Shown: positions 1 through 8,320 of the stretch, in pieces
Layout of the letters: each line of letters starts with the position of its first letter
How positions within the stretch are numbered: position 1 is the stretch's first letter
Assembly: GCA_910577045.1 (NCBI GenBank)
Contig: CAJTLB010000023.1
Span: forward strand, 1 to 47,993
Reading direction: 5' to 3'
DNA from: an uncultured Lachnospiraceae bacterium
GTDB taxonomy: Bacteria > Bacillota > Clostridia > Lachnospirales > Lachnospiraceae
DNA: 47,993 nt
The notes under the pieces: generated by a model
What the model was told of the DNA's origin: nothing
What the model saw: only the letters and a program-made list of their open reading frames with translations
The model's database searches: none
Translations under genes and position numbers: made by a program

Positions 1-320
1 ACCATCGTTATCGTCGCTTCTACATCATCCATCTGCACAATCATCACAGGAACCGTGTCTATGCCTGCCCATTCGCTGGCTGCTTTTCTTCTGTGCCCTG
101 CAACGATTTCATACCCTGATCCAATTGGGTTTGGTCTTACAATCAAGGGCACAAGCACTCCCTTATCCTCAATACTCTTTGATAATTCAAAAAGGTGCAT
201 ATCATGCTCTACCTTAAACGGATGCCCCTGAAAATCATGCAGTTCGCTGATCTTTACATTTTCCGTCTGTACATTGTGGTCGAAAATCCCACATATACTC
301 TTTTTGCCTGTCTGCTCCAT
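1..320 (-). CDS. ParB/Spo0J-type partition protein, N-terminal part (cut by window edge)
   Basis: Only the first 106 codons are in the window; the gene runs off at position 1. The translation begins MEQTGKKSICGIFDHN and contains a ParB N-terminal core: an ISELHDF segment, LSKSIEDKGVLVPLIVRPN, and the box II-like motif GHRRKAASEWAG. These are the CTP/parS-binding nuclease-like fold signatures of ParB/RepB/Spo0J proteins. The ATG has a good ribosome site (AGGAGG at 329-334, eight bases upstream). GC content over the first 180 bases is about 47% by hand count, above the roughly 40% of neighbouring genes, and codon choice looks different. Stand-alone ParB genes of this sort are common on integrative conjugative elements and plasmids, so I infer a mobile or accessory origin rather than the chromosomal soj-spo0J locus; no ParA is visible in the window. 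Confidence 0.8.
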   Translation of the reverse strand, partial: MEQTGKKSICGIFDHNVQTENVKISELHDFQGHPFKVEHDMHLFELSKSIEDKGVLVPLIVRPNPIGSGYEIVAGHRRKAASEWAGIDTVPVMIVQMDDVEATITM

Positions 321-387
321 CTGTTTGTCCTCCTACTTTTTAATTTGATTATTAAGGTGTCTGATGAATGCTGGCAGTTCTAAAATC

Positions 388-436
388 AAAAAAGACCGCC
401 TGCTCCATACCACAAAAATATAGAAAACAAGCGGTC
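388..436 (-). terminator. Intrinsic terminator, minus strand
   Basis: On the minus strand GACCGCTTG (436-428) pairs with CAGGCGGTC (402-394) through nine pairs including one G-U, with a loop of about 25 bases, followed by six T (393-388). It would stop transcripts coming from rlmD before they enter the ParB-like gene. The 321-636 interval otherwise holds no gene I can support; it has a short GTGTCC/GGACAC inverted repeat near 510-545. Confidence 0.65.
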
Positions 437-636
437 GTTCGACTTACCTATTATTCAGTTGTTGATAAGATTTTTCTGTAATGATTGAGTTTGTGAATGA
501 TACATTTTTGTGTCCACTCATACGAGTTCCATAACTACGGACACTTTAATCTCGTGAGAAATCTCTTTTTTCTTTCCGATTTTAGGTGTTCGGTTAAACT
601 TAAAAATCCTCGCAAAGTGCGTAAACTCAAGAACTT

Positions 637-2049
637 CTACGAATCCTTCCTTTGTAGACAACATGCGACTTCCACATGTCCCGCCCAAGGAAACATATCT
701 ACTGCCACTCCTTTTTCTACGCAATATCCTTTTTCTTTGAGTACTTCTAAGTCTCTTACCAAGCTGGTAGGTTTACAGGATATATACACGATTCTTTCCA
801 CCCCATATCCTATAATTTTTTCTAATGCCTTTGGATGTACGCCTTCTCTTGGTGGATCTAACACTATAATATCAGGCTTTTCTTCTAATTCATCCAGCAC
901 CTTTAACACATCCCCTGCCACAAACTCACAGTTTTCCAGCCCATTCTGTTTTGCATTAATCCGTGCTGCCTCAACTGCCTCTCCTACAATTTCTACGCCT
1001 ACTACACGCAAAGCCACTGGTGCCAATATTTGAGCAATTGTACCTGTGCCACTATACAAATCAAATACAACTTTGTCCTTTGTTTCCCCTACAAATTCTC
1101 TTGCTATACTATATAGTACTTCTGCCCCCAAAGAATTTGTCTGGAAAAACGAAAATGGTGTAATCTTAAAGGACAACCCCAATAATTCTTCTGTAAAATA
1201 ATCTTGTCCATACAACAATAATGTCCTATCGCTTTTTACCACATCAGCCAGCCCGTCATACACAATATGCAGAATCCCTTTCATTTCTCCATTAAGCGGC
1301 AGCCCTTGTAATTTTTCCACTAAATCCTTTAACTCTAACTGTTCTTGCAGCCTTTTTATCTTAGAATCCGTAATTTCTGTCCGTTCTGCTGCCTCTTCAC
1401 TAGCTGTTACTAGAGCAATTAAAAGTTCTCCTTTTTTCTCACTCCTGCGTACTAGCAAATACCGGAGAACCCCTATATGGGATAGCTTCTTATAATAAGA
1501 AATACCTAGATCAGCAAAATGCTGCAGCACCAAAGATAACACCAAATGATAATCCTTATCTACTATTTTACACTGATCCGTAGTTACAATATCATAAAAA
1601 CTACCTTTTTTATGCAGCCCTAATGCCAATGGCCCATCTTTATATTCGTCCCCAAATGAAAATTCCATTTTATTGCGATATTCCCATGGCTTTGGGCTTC
1701 CTTTAATCCCTGAGAATTCATACTCTCCACATACACTGTCTAAAAGAGTCTTTACTTGTGCCTCTTTCATGGCAAGCTGCTCTTTATAAGGAAGTGTCTG
1801 GAATAAACATCCCCCACAGCTTCCAAAACTCTTGCACAATGGTATGGCTGTTTCTTTTGGCGATGGTTCCAATACCTCTAAAAGCCGTCCTTCTCCTCTG
1901 TCTTTCCGTGCCTTTTTTACAGCAAAGCGGATTTTTTGCCCTTCCAGCACATCCTTTACTGCCACCCTACTCCCATCTACATAAAGAATTCCCTTATTAG
2001 GAAATTCCACATATTCCACAACCCCTTCCAGTATTTGTCCCTTTTTCAT
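637..2049 (-). CDS. rlmD: 23S rRNA (uracil-5-)-methyltransferase, RumA/RlmD family
   Basis: Transfers a methyl group from S-adenosylmethionine to C5 of a uridine in 23S rRNA. An N-terminal TRAM-like segment (GQILEGVVEYVEF...) is followed by the Fe-S cluster cysteines CKSFGSCGGC, the SAM-binding loop FDLYSGTGTIAQ, a DPPREG motif, and the catalytic-cysteine segment VYISCKPTSL. I start at 2049 rather than an in-frame ATG at 2085, because AAAAGGAG lies six bases upstream of 2049. The protein is then 470 residues, normal for the family. It ends GHVEVACCLQRKDS, which could be a natural ending close to the usual HVETVxLLS. The 3' end of this gene family is a known integration site for some conjugative elements, so the nearby base-composition shift is notable. 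Whether the substrate is U1939, U747 or both cannot be read from sequence. Confidence 0.9.
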   Translation of the reverse strand: MKKGQILEGVVEYVEFPNKGILYVDGSRVAVKDVLEGQKIRFAVKKARKDRGEGRLLEVLEPSPKETAIPLCKSFGSCGGCLFQTLPYKEQLAMKEAQVKTLLDSVCGEYEFSGIKGSPKPWEYRNKMEFSFGDEYKDGPLALGLHKKGSFYDIVTTDQCKIVDKDYHLVLSLVLQHFADLGISYYKKLSHIGVLRYLLVRRSEKKGELLIALVTASEEAAERTEITDSKIKRLQEQLELKDLVEKLQGLPLNGEMKGILHIVYDGLADVVKSDRTLLLYGQDYFTEELLGLSFKITPFSFFQTNSLGAEVLYSIAREFVGETKDKVVFDLYSGTGTIAQILAPVALRVVGVEIVGEAVEAARINAKQNGLENCEFVAGDVLKVLDELEEKPDIIVLDPPREGVHPKALEKIIGYGVERIVYISCKPTSLVRDLEVLKEKGYCVEKGVAVDMFPWAGHVEVACCLQRKDS

Positions 2050-2170
2050 CCCATTCTCCTTTTCTCGCCATAAGAATTTTTTCATTTACTTTGTTATTCT
2101 ATAATCCTATCTACTCTATCTTACTAACAAAACAGCAATATTTTACCAGAAACCAATGAAAAAGGCAAAT

Positions 2171-2206
2171 ACAAAAAAGGTGAAAGTCACCTTCCACCTT
2201 TTTTGT
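2171..2206. terminator. Bidirectional intrinsic terminator
   Basis: A perfect 12-base inverted repeat, ACAAAAAAGGTG (2171-2182) and CACCTTTTTTGT (2195-2206), has an A-run on one side and a T-run on the other. It lies downstream of the sugar-binding protein gene on the minus strand and closes the large transporter operon. An alternative inner hairpin AAGGTGA/TCACCTT overlaps it. Confidence 0.85.
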
Positions 2207-2235
2207 AATCCTTATATTAAGCAAAAACTTCTCGT

Positions 2236-3858
2236 TTAGTTCCCTGCTGCGTGGTACAGTTCATTCATTTCATCAATAACTTTCTGCCCGCCGCTTCTTA
2301 ACCATTGTTCTTTTACAGACTGAAGTCCTACATCATCAATAACGCCTGTAATATAATCCAATCTTCCATTTTTAAGGATTTCATCCAATTCTGCACCAGA
2401 TGCAATATAAGTTGCAGATGTATAAGAAGCACCATAGTTTGTTACACAATATTGAATATTTTCTTCATATAACTGGTTCTCATATGCCTGGAGCCCTTCA
2501 TATGGCACGCCTGGGATTCTCTTTGCTTTTTCTTCTTCTGTGGAGAAGGAAGCCAATACTTGGTTGTAACCTTTGTTAAACGCTGCTGTTGTTACGCCAA
2601 GGGCAGTCTTTTCTTCTTCTGTTAATCTTACATAGAATCCATCTTCGTTAATCTTATAGGTAACGCCTTCATAACCAACTTCTATTAAGTCAAGCATAGC
2701 AGCATCGTTCATATCATTTAAGAACTGCATTACTCTCTTCATTTCATCTTCTGTCTTTACCTTAGTTTTAGAAATTGCAAGAAGGTTATTATGCCCGCTA
2801 GTTGGCATACAACGCATACCAAACCCTGCATCTACTGCTCCTGCAAGCTGCGTTTCTGCTGAAATGCCTTCTCTTTCAAAGTAAGTCTGGTTTCTTCTAA
2901 AACGGTCAATTACATCTGCAGAACATCCGCCTACACCAGTACGGAGAAGGACATCCCAATCCTCTGTAGGTAAATCCCTAAAGTCAGGGTTGACAAGGCC
3001 TTCTGAATAAATCTGGCGGAACCATTTTAACGCATTGTCATATTCTTCTGTCATATGTGCTGGGATTAAATCGCCGTTATCATCAATTCCCCAGCCATTT
3101 GGCGCACCAAACCATAACTGCATAATATCCCATGGGCCTGTGTAAGAACTTAATACAAAACCATATGTATCATTCTGCCCGTTTCCATCTGGATCATTGT
3201 AGGTAAATGCGTAAAGCATATCATAGAACTCGTCCAGTGTAGTAGGCTCCTTTAACCCTAAATTATTTAACCAGTCTAAACGGTAGCCAATACCATTACG
3301 TGCCAGTGTCCTATAACGTGGGATGCCATACATTTTACCATTAATTCCTGCATTTTGCCTAATTGCTTCTGGAATAGTTGCTAAGTTACTGTAATTGTCA
3401 ATATAGTCTGTTACATCCCAGAAGAAATCATTTTCACAGGCATTGATAAATTCTGCATTTTTTGCTGCTACCATAACACTTGGAAGATCTCCTGTTGTAT
3501 AAAGAAGTGTCAATCTTTCATTATACATATCATCTGCATAGAAAATCCATTCTACATCTGTGTTTGTGTAATCGCTAATGTCCTGAAGGAAACGATCCAA
3601 TTCTGGTAAATCTCCCTTAGAATGTTCTGTGTTGCTTGGAAGCATAACACTTAACTTTAATGGGGCAAGCTCTGCCTGGGCAGTCGTAGTTGCCTCTGTA
3701 GGCGTAGAGGAATTGCCAGAATTGCTAGGGGCAGCCGTTGTTGTTGGCGCTGGGGTAGTTGGATTAGAATTCCCATTGCCGCCACAAGCGGTTAATCCAA
3801 ACATCATACTTGCTGACAGGACTCCTGCCAGAACTTTTTTTGTTACATTTTTCTTCAT
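2236..3858 (-). CDS. Carbohydrate ABC transporter solute-binding lipoprotein (SBP 2)
   Basis: A 540-residue extracellular family 1 solute-binding protein. A lipoprotein signal (MKKNVTKKVLAGVLSASMMF) leads to the lipobox LTAC, followed by a Ser/Thr/Pro-rich tether to about residue 60. The body shows the usual features of large oligosaccharide-binding proteins (LplA/YtcQ type), such as DLPELDRFLQDISDYTNTDV and a GIPRYRTLARNGIGYRLDWL hinge. The start has GGGAGG eight bases upstream. It is the last gene of the minus-strand operon, separated from its permeases by a 223-base gap with strong hairpins. The substrate cannot be read from sequence; size and family suggest an oligosaccharide. The ATPase must be supplied from elsewhere (MsmX-like sharing is known for such systems). 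Confidence 0.88.
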   Translation of the reverse strand: MKKNVTKKVLAGVLSASMMFGLTACGGNGNSNPTTPAPTTTAAPSNSGNSSTPTEATTTAQAELAPLKLSVMLPSNTEHSKGDLPELDRFLQDISDYTNTDVEWIFYADDMYNERLTLLYTTGDLPSVMVAAKNAEFINACENDFFWDVTDYIDNYSNLATIPEAIRQNAGINGKMYGIPRYRTLARNGIGYRLDWLNNLGLKEPTTLDEFYDMLYAFTYNDPDGNGQNDTYGFVLSSYTGPWDIMQLWFGAPNGWGIDDNGDLIPAHMTEEYDNALKWFRQIYSEGLVNPDFRDLPTEDWDVLLRTGVGGCSADVIDRFRRNQTYFEREGISAETQLAGAVDAGFGMRCMPTSGHNNLLAISKTKVKTEDEMKRVMQFLNDMNDAAMLDLIEVGYEGVTYKINEDGFYVRLTEEEKTALGVTTAAFNKGYNQVLASFSTEEEKAKRIPGVPYEGLQAYENQLYEENIQYCVTNYGASYTSATYIASGAELDEILKNGRLDYITGVIDDVGLQSVKEQWLRSGGQKVIDEMNELYHAAGN

Positions 3859-3888
3859 ATTTTACCTCCCTAAAAATATATTGAACCT

Positions 3889-3905
3889 CACAGAACCATT
3901 CTGTG
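3889..3905 (-). promoter_or_regulatory. Perfect 7-base inverted repeat in the SBP 2 leader
   Basis: CACAGAA-cca-TTCTGTG lies 31 bases upstream of the SBP 2 start codon and just ahead of its ribosome site. It could be a DNA operator or a small RNA hairpin. No convincing promoter was found next to it. Confidence 0.4.
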
Positions 3906-3970
3906 TTGTTACCTTGTTTCAATCCACCCGCGGCAGTTCGGAGCAAAGCAATTATGTGGATTGCCTTATG

Positions 3971-4006
3971 GCAGCAGGGGATACCACTTTCCTCCCCCGC
4001 TGCTGC
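3971..4006 (-). other. GC-rich stem-loop between permease and SBP 2 genes
   Basis: GCAGCAGGGG (3971-3980) pairs with CCCCGCTGCTGC (3995-4006) with one bulged base. The stem has no T-run after it on the minus strand, so it is not a standard terminator. Intergenic hairpins next to binding-protein genes in sugar operons often stabilise or process the mRNA so that the binding protein is made in excess; that role is inferred here. A run of eight C lies nearby at 4033-4040. Confidence 0.5.
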
Positions 4007-4081
4007 TGTTATAGTTGTTTTAGGCAGTTCCTCCCCCCCCTACCTAAGAGAAGGGGAATCCTTCCTATTGATTGTTAAAAT

Positions 4082-5101
4082 TTACTCACCCGTAATACCT
4101 GTACGCTCAATCCCTTGCATAAACTTCCTCTGTGCAAAAGCAAAGAATATCAGGACAGGGGCACTAATTAATGCTGCCCCAGACATAACGACTGCATTGT
4201 TCAATGTATCTTCCCCATCTTGTAAGCCAAGGCTTGCAAGAAGTTCCATCATTTGCTCTGGAAGGGCATTTACCGCTTTTACAATACTATTAAGGCGTGG
4301 CGGCAAGAAACCAAGGCTCGCCTTACTTACAAAGATAGCCGGCTCATAGAAATCATTCCAATGCCATACTACAGATAATACCAGCGCTACCATTAAAGTA
4401 GACTGTGCCAAAGGGAACACAATTTTCCAATAAGTCATTAAAAACCCACAGCCATCAATACGTGCTGCATTTTCCAAATCCCTTGGCAATGTTAAATAAA
4501 ACTGCCGGAATAAAAAGACATACAATGCCCCTTTTAAGCCAAACCCAAAAAAGGTTGGGACAATTAAAGGCAAATAGCTGTCCAGCCAGCCTAAATTAGA
4601 ATAGGTCAAATACATAGGAATAATTAATGTCTGTACTGGAACAATAAAAGCAAGGATTACACAGGCAAATAAAAATTTCTTAAATGGAAAATTAAACCTG
4701 GCAAACCCATATCCTATAAAGGAACAAGAAATAATATGCCCAATAGAAGCCACTACTGTTACAAACAAAGAGTTTTTCAAATATCTTCCTGCTTTTAAAA
4801 TATCAATTGCCACAAAATAATTCTCAAACTTTAATTCTGTTGGTATCCACTGGACAGAAAGGCTATTTAGGTCTGCATCCGATTTTAATGATGTTACTAC
4901 CATATAAAGAAATGGATAGATAAATACAAATGCCAACCCTAAAAGCAATAAATACATTGCTATTTTTACTATTAACCTTTTATAACCAGATACACTAGAA
5001 TATTTACTTTTAAAAAGTTTCCATCTTAGCTTCAGCTTACTCAAACGTTCTTCTTGGCGCTTTTTCGATAGTGAAGACTCTATGTTTTTTGTCTTTTCCA
5101 C
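4082..5101 (-). CDS. Carbohydrate ABC transporter permease, MalG/LplC type (system 2)
   Basis: A CUT1 inner permease of 339 residues with a charged N-terminal extension of about 45 residues and six predicted membrane segments. The coupling-helix EAA loop reads ENAARIDGCGFLMTYWKIV, and the C-terminus (QRKFMQGIERTGITGE) is typical of MalG-like proteins. I take the GTG at 5101 as start: AGGAGG stands nine bases upstream, and no other in-frame start with a good ribosome site precedes the first membrane segment. This makes the gene overlap the partner permease by 65 bases in another frame, which suggests coupled translation. It pairs with the 5037-6008 permease and SBP 2. Confidence 0.88.
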   Translation of the reverse strand: MEKTKNIESSLSKKRQEERLSKLKLRWKLFKSKYSSVSGYKRLIVKIAMYLLLLGLAFVFIYPFLYMVVTSLKSDADLNSLSVQWIPTELKFENYFVAIDILKAGRYLKNSLFVTVVASIGHIISCSFIGYGFARFNFPFKKFLFACVILAFIVPVQTLIIPMYLTYSNLGWLDSYLPLIVPTFFGFGLKGALYVFLFRQFYLTLPRDLENAARIDGCGFLMTYWKIVFPLAQSTLMVALVLSVVWHWNDFYEPAIFVSKASLGFLPPRLNSIVKAVNALPEQMMELLASLGLQDGEDTLNNAVVMSGAALISAPVLIFFAFAQRKFMQGIERTGITGE

Positions 5102-6008
5102 GCTTCTTAACCTCCTCTACCTCGTTTGTATGCATATAATTTTTCATTAATGCAAATACAATCGCTACTACTGCACCTACAAATGCAAAGTAAATCCAGC
5201 CCATTGCCGCGGCATATTCAAACTGCCCTTTGGTAAAGCCAAAGCTTTGGATATACTCTAACATTGGATTTGTAATACTTACAAAAGAATCTACCATTGT
5301 ATAAATCAGGTTTAATAAAAGCATTGGTGAAATCATTGGGATTGTTACTTTCCAAAAGATTTCCCATTCTGTTGCACCATCAATTTTTGCAGCTTCATAT
5401 AATGCAGGTGAAATACTCTGTAATCCGGCAAGGAATAAAAGGATCTGCACGCCACAGCCCCATAGTACTGTCACCATAATACTTAAAATATTTTGTACCC
5501 CTTCTACAATGGTAGAACCAAAATAATTTAAAATATTGTATGGAATAATCCGCCCATCCATAATATTTAATACTTGGTTATCTACCCCTTGGTTTAAAAG
5601 CTGCTTCATAACCTCTCCTGATCCAAGCAAAAATGGGACAAAGAAGATTACCCTAAACAAACCTCTGCACATAATATCACGGTTTAAAAGAATCGCAATA
5701 ATCAAAGACAGAATAATAGTTAATGGATATTTTACTATAGTATCCTTAATTACTTCCAAAAAAGTAGGCAAAAATTCTACATCAATTAAAAATGCCCTTG
5801 TATAATTTGTTATACCTGCCCATGATATTTTTAACCCAACAATACTATCAATTTTTCCAAAACTTAACCTTAATGAAAGGAAGATTGGATAAGCAAAGAA
5901 CATAATAACTCCGATAATAAATGGGGAAACAAATACCAAACCTTTTAACTGGTCTTTTGTCCGCAAAGAAAGCTTTATCGGTTTTTTACTGGTCTTTTTA
6001 TCACTCAT
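5037..6008 (-). CDS. Sugar ABC transporter permease, MalF/LplB type (system 2)
   Basis: A 323-residue CUT1 permease with six predicted membrane segments. The first follows FVSPFIIGVIMFFAYPIF, and the EAA loop is YEAAKIDGATEWEIFWKVTI. The start ATG overlaps the stop of the DUF5696 gene as ATGA (6005-6008), so translation is probably coupled. It forms the heterodimeric membrane channel with the 4082-5101 product. The C-terminal tail is rich in lysine and arginine and is encoded within the overlap with the next gene. Confidence 0.88.
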   Translation of the reverse strand: MSDKKTSKKPIKLSLRTKDQLKGLVFVSPFIIGVIMFFAYPIFLSLRLSFGKIDSIVGLKISWAGITNYTRAFLIDVEFLPTFLEVIKDTIVKYPLTIILSLIIAILLNRDIMCRGLFRVIFFVPFLLGSGEVMKQLLNQGVDNQVLNIMDGRIIPYNILNYFGSTIVEGVQNILSIMVTVLWGCGVQILLFLAGLQSISPALYEAAKIDGATEWEIFWKVTIPMISPMLLLNLIYTMVDSFVSITNPMLEYIQSFGFTKGQFEYAAAMGWIYFAFVGAVVAIVFALMKNYMHTNEVEEVKKRGKDKKHRVFTIEKAPRRTFE

Positions 6009-8320
6009 CCTTGTACACCTCCTTCTATAATAAGATACCCCTTTTGTGGGACTGTCTGTCCTTCTACTTTCTTATCCTCTTTATTATAATTCAAATAGAT
6101 CTCTGTCCCATTCTCGTATCCTATCTTTATCAATCCTTCCCCCAGCACTTCATGTTCTGTCATCTGCAGGCCATATATGCTTTGGAAATTTTCTTGGAAC
6201 TCTTTATATACTGCAACAACTCTCTCCTCCCACACATCATATGTTGATGTGAAAATGGCATCATATCCTGTTTCCTTCAAATGAATCGCATCTTCATAAG
6301 TTAATATAAAAGAAGGAAGCGCGCCATACTCAATCCATTTTAATTTCTGTATATCCAAATCATAGGATAAGTTTCCTGCTTTTTCTGTAGAATATGGGAT
6401 CAACCCAGATATTACCATCTGCACAAAAGGCACTGCCGAGTCTGTAATAAATAACCCAAAGCTTTCTTCCCTTGTATTGTAGAGATAATCTACATTGGTA
6501 AAGGAATATTGGTTTAACCCTTCTGCCGCTGCCCTATGTTCCCTTGCTTGTGTATTCGCAAGAATTTCACGCCATTTTTCTGCCGTCTGGCCTTTTGTAA
6601 ATACATTATTTTCATTATAATCAGGATATACAATCCTTCCCAAATCTTCATAAGCGACTCCCAAGAATGGGAACGATTTAATCTTATTTAAAAACTTATT
6701 GCTTCTATTGTAAGAGACCTGTGGGTTTAATAAATAAAATGTCGTTTCAAACCCTCCTGTTACTGCCTGGTTTAACCCATTGTACACTACATCATCCACT
6801 TCTGAAAAACCACCGCTTAAATTAGAAGCATTACTACTAGAAGCAAGGATAAAGTCATTTTGGAGATAAACATGGTTCCCACTATTTTCCGCTATATAAT
6901 TATTTAAAGCCTTTAACCCAGATTTTCCTCCAATTTGCTTTGCAGCAGGCCAATAAATTGGATAACTGGCATTATCTGCAAGCCATGCTGTCAACACCGT
7001 TTCTGTGTTTGTAATGCCTTGTGCTTTTAGCCTATTATAAATTCCAATTAAATCGTCAAAACTGGTCATTTTCACATATTCATCAAAGACCATGCCTTCC
7101 TTTGTCACTCCCATTATAAACTCAAGAGAAAGAGGAAGTGTGTCCCCAGGCTTTATAGAACCTTTTAATAATCCATTTTCTATTAAATATTCTCTATAGG
7201 TAGCAGCCATACTGCTGTAGTTTGCTTTCTCACCGTTCAATAAGAAGAAACGGATTTCCCTGTCCTCTTTTATTAATGACCTATCAACCCTTTGGATCAT
7301 CTTTCCAGTAGAAGTTTCTCCAATCCCGCTAGACACATTAAACATATTGACATCAAATACATTCCTAGTATATATTTCAAACCCAATGTGGTTTAAATTT
7401 ACTACATAACCGGATGGGTATGCCACAACCCCCGCATTTTCTGCGCCCTTTGTAAAAGCCGCCAAAACAGCATTGTCATTATTTTTAATGCCATAAATTG
7501 GAAGGGCAGCAGAATACCGATCACTATAATCATAAAATACTAAGTTCTCGTATGTCATGCTCTTATCAGAATAGGTCCTCCACATACCCGCCTTAACACT
7601 GGAAGGACGGTTAGATACATTGTCATACCTTGTAATTGCGCCACTTCCATCTGGATATAATAAATATCCATCTACATCATCGCCCGCTGCGCCAAAATAT
7701 GGGAGGATTTCCATAGAAGTCAGGGCATATTTGGTAATTTCCTGTATTTTATCTGATGGTATCCGCACTACAAATTCGCCATCTTCCAGCACATATTCCA
7801 CAGTAAGGAAAATACCAGGCGTTAAAAAACCATATGTAACAGCTACTCCATTTTCCAAATACTCCACGGATAAATCATTACAATCCTTTGCACTGTATGC
7901 TTTTACCGGAGGGGCATCTCGTTTTTCCAAGTCATTATAACTTATGGTGACAATAGACTGTAAATAAGCTGCCCATTGCTGGTTAATCCCATCTAAATCA
8001 TAAAGCTCCTTATCTACAACACTTTTCCAGAGATAGCCATTTGCTTTGTCCTTTAACTGGATAGTCCCTTTTGCTTCATTATAAAGCAACTCCATTTTTT
8101 CATTTTCTACAACCGTTTTATAACTTCCTACTGCATTAAAATCTACATTCCCTTCGGCTGGAACATATTCATCTTTATAAGTAATCGCATTTTTTCTTGA
8201 TATTGAAATACTGATTGCTCCCCAGATAACAAGTACTAAGGCAATTACTAGAAAAATGATAAGTCCAAGCCTTTCCTTCAGATATTTTTTTATCATATAA
8301 GCACCTGTTACTCCTTTCAT
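6005..8320 (-). CDS. Membrane-anchored DUF5696 protein (putative glycosidase-like surface protein)
   Basis: A 771-residue protein with an uncleaved-type N-terminal membrane anchor (LGLIIFLVIALVLVIWGA) and a large outside domain. The N-terminal half looks like a beta-sandwich (VENEKMELLYNEAKGTIQL, MEILPYFGAAGDDVDGYLLY). The second half has a barrel-like pattern, e.g. ETVLTAWLADNASYPIYW and GGKSGLKALNNYIAE followed by HVYLQNDF. I recognise it as the DUF5696 family that recurs beside CUT1 importers in Firmicutes. The sandwich-plus-barrel order resembles GH101/GH129-type glycosidases, but that is inference and no catalytic residues are assigned. The start at 8320 overlaps the previous stop as ATGA; a second ATG at 8296, 14 bases after AGGAG, would place the membrane segment closer to the N-terminus and is possible. 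Confidence 0.75.
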   Translation of the reverse strand: MKGVTGAYMIKKYLKERLGLIIFLVIALVLVIWGAISISISRKNAITYKDEYVPAEGNVDFNAVGSYKTVVENEKMELLYNEAKGTIQLKDKANGYLWKSVVDKELYDLDGINQQWAAYLQSIVTISYNDLEKRDAPPVKAYSAKDCNDLSVEYLENGVAVTYGFLTPGIFLTVEYVLEDGEFVVRIPSDKIQEITKYALTSMEILPYFGAAGDDVDGYLLYPDGSGAITRYDNVSNRPSSVKAGMWRTYSDKSMTYENLVFYDYSDRYSAALPIYGIKNNDNAVLAAFTKGAENAGVVAYPSGYVVNLNHIGFEIYTRNVFDVNMFNVSSGIGETSTGKMIQRVDRSLIKEDREIRFFLLNGEKANYSSMAATYREYLIENGLLKGSIKPGDTLPLSLEFIMGVTKEGMVFDEYVKMTSFDDLIGIYNRLKAQGITNTETVLTAWLADNASYPIYWPAAKQIGGKSGLKALNNYIAENSGNHVYLQNDFILASSSNASNLSGGFSEVDDVVYNGLNQAVTGGFETTFYLLNPQVSYNRSNKFLNKIKSFPFLGVAYEDLGRIVYPDYNENNVFTKGQTAEKWREILANTQAREHRAAAEGLNQYSFTNVDYLYNTREESFGLFITDSAVPFVQMVISGLIPYSTEKAGNLSYDLDIQKLKWIEYGALPSFILTYEDAIHLKETGYDAIFTSTYDVWEERVVAVYKEFQENFQSIYGLQMTEHEVLGEGLIKIGYENGTEIYLNYNKEDKKVEGQTVPQKGYLIIEGGVQG

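Noticed and set aside
637..670. Frameshift or truncation of rlmD by an insertion
   Set aside because: The ending HVEVACCLQRKDS is close enough to a normal family ending, and all catalytic motifs are intact; only the neighbouring composition shift is suspicious.
497..1033. 178-residue open frame on the plus strand
   Set aside because: It is antisense to rlmD with low-complexity Ser/Thr/Asn composition and no ribosome site.
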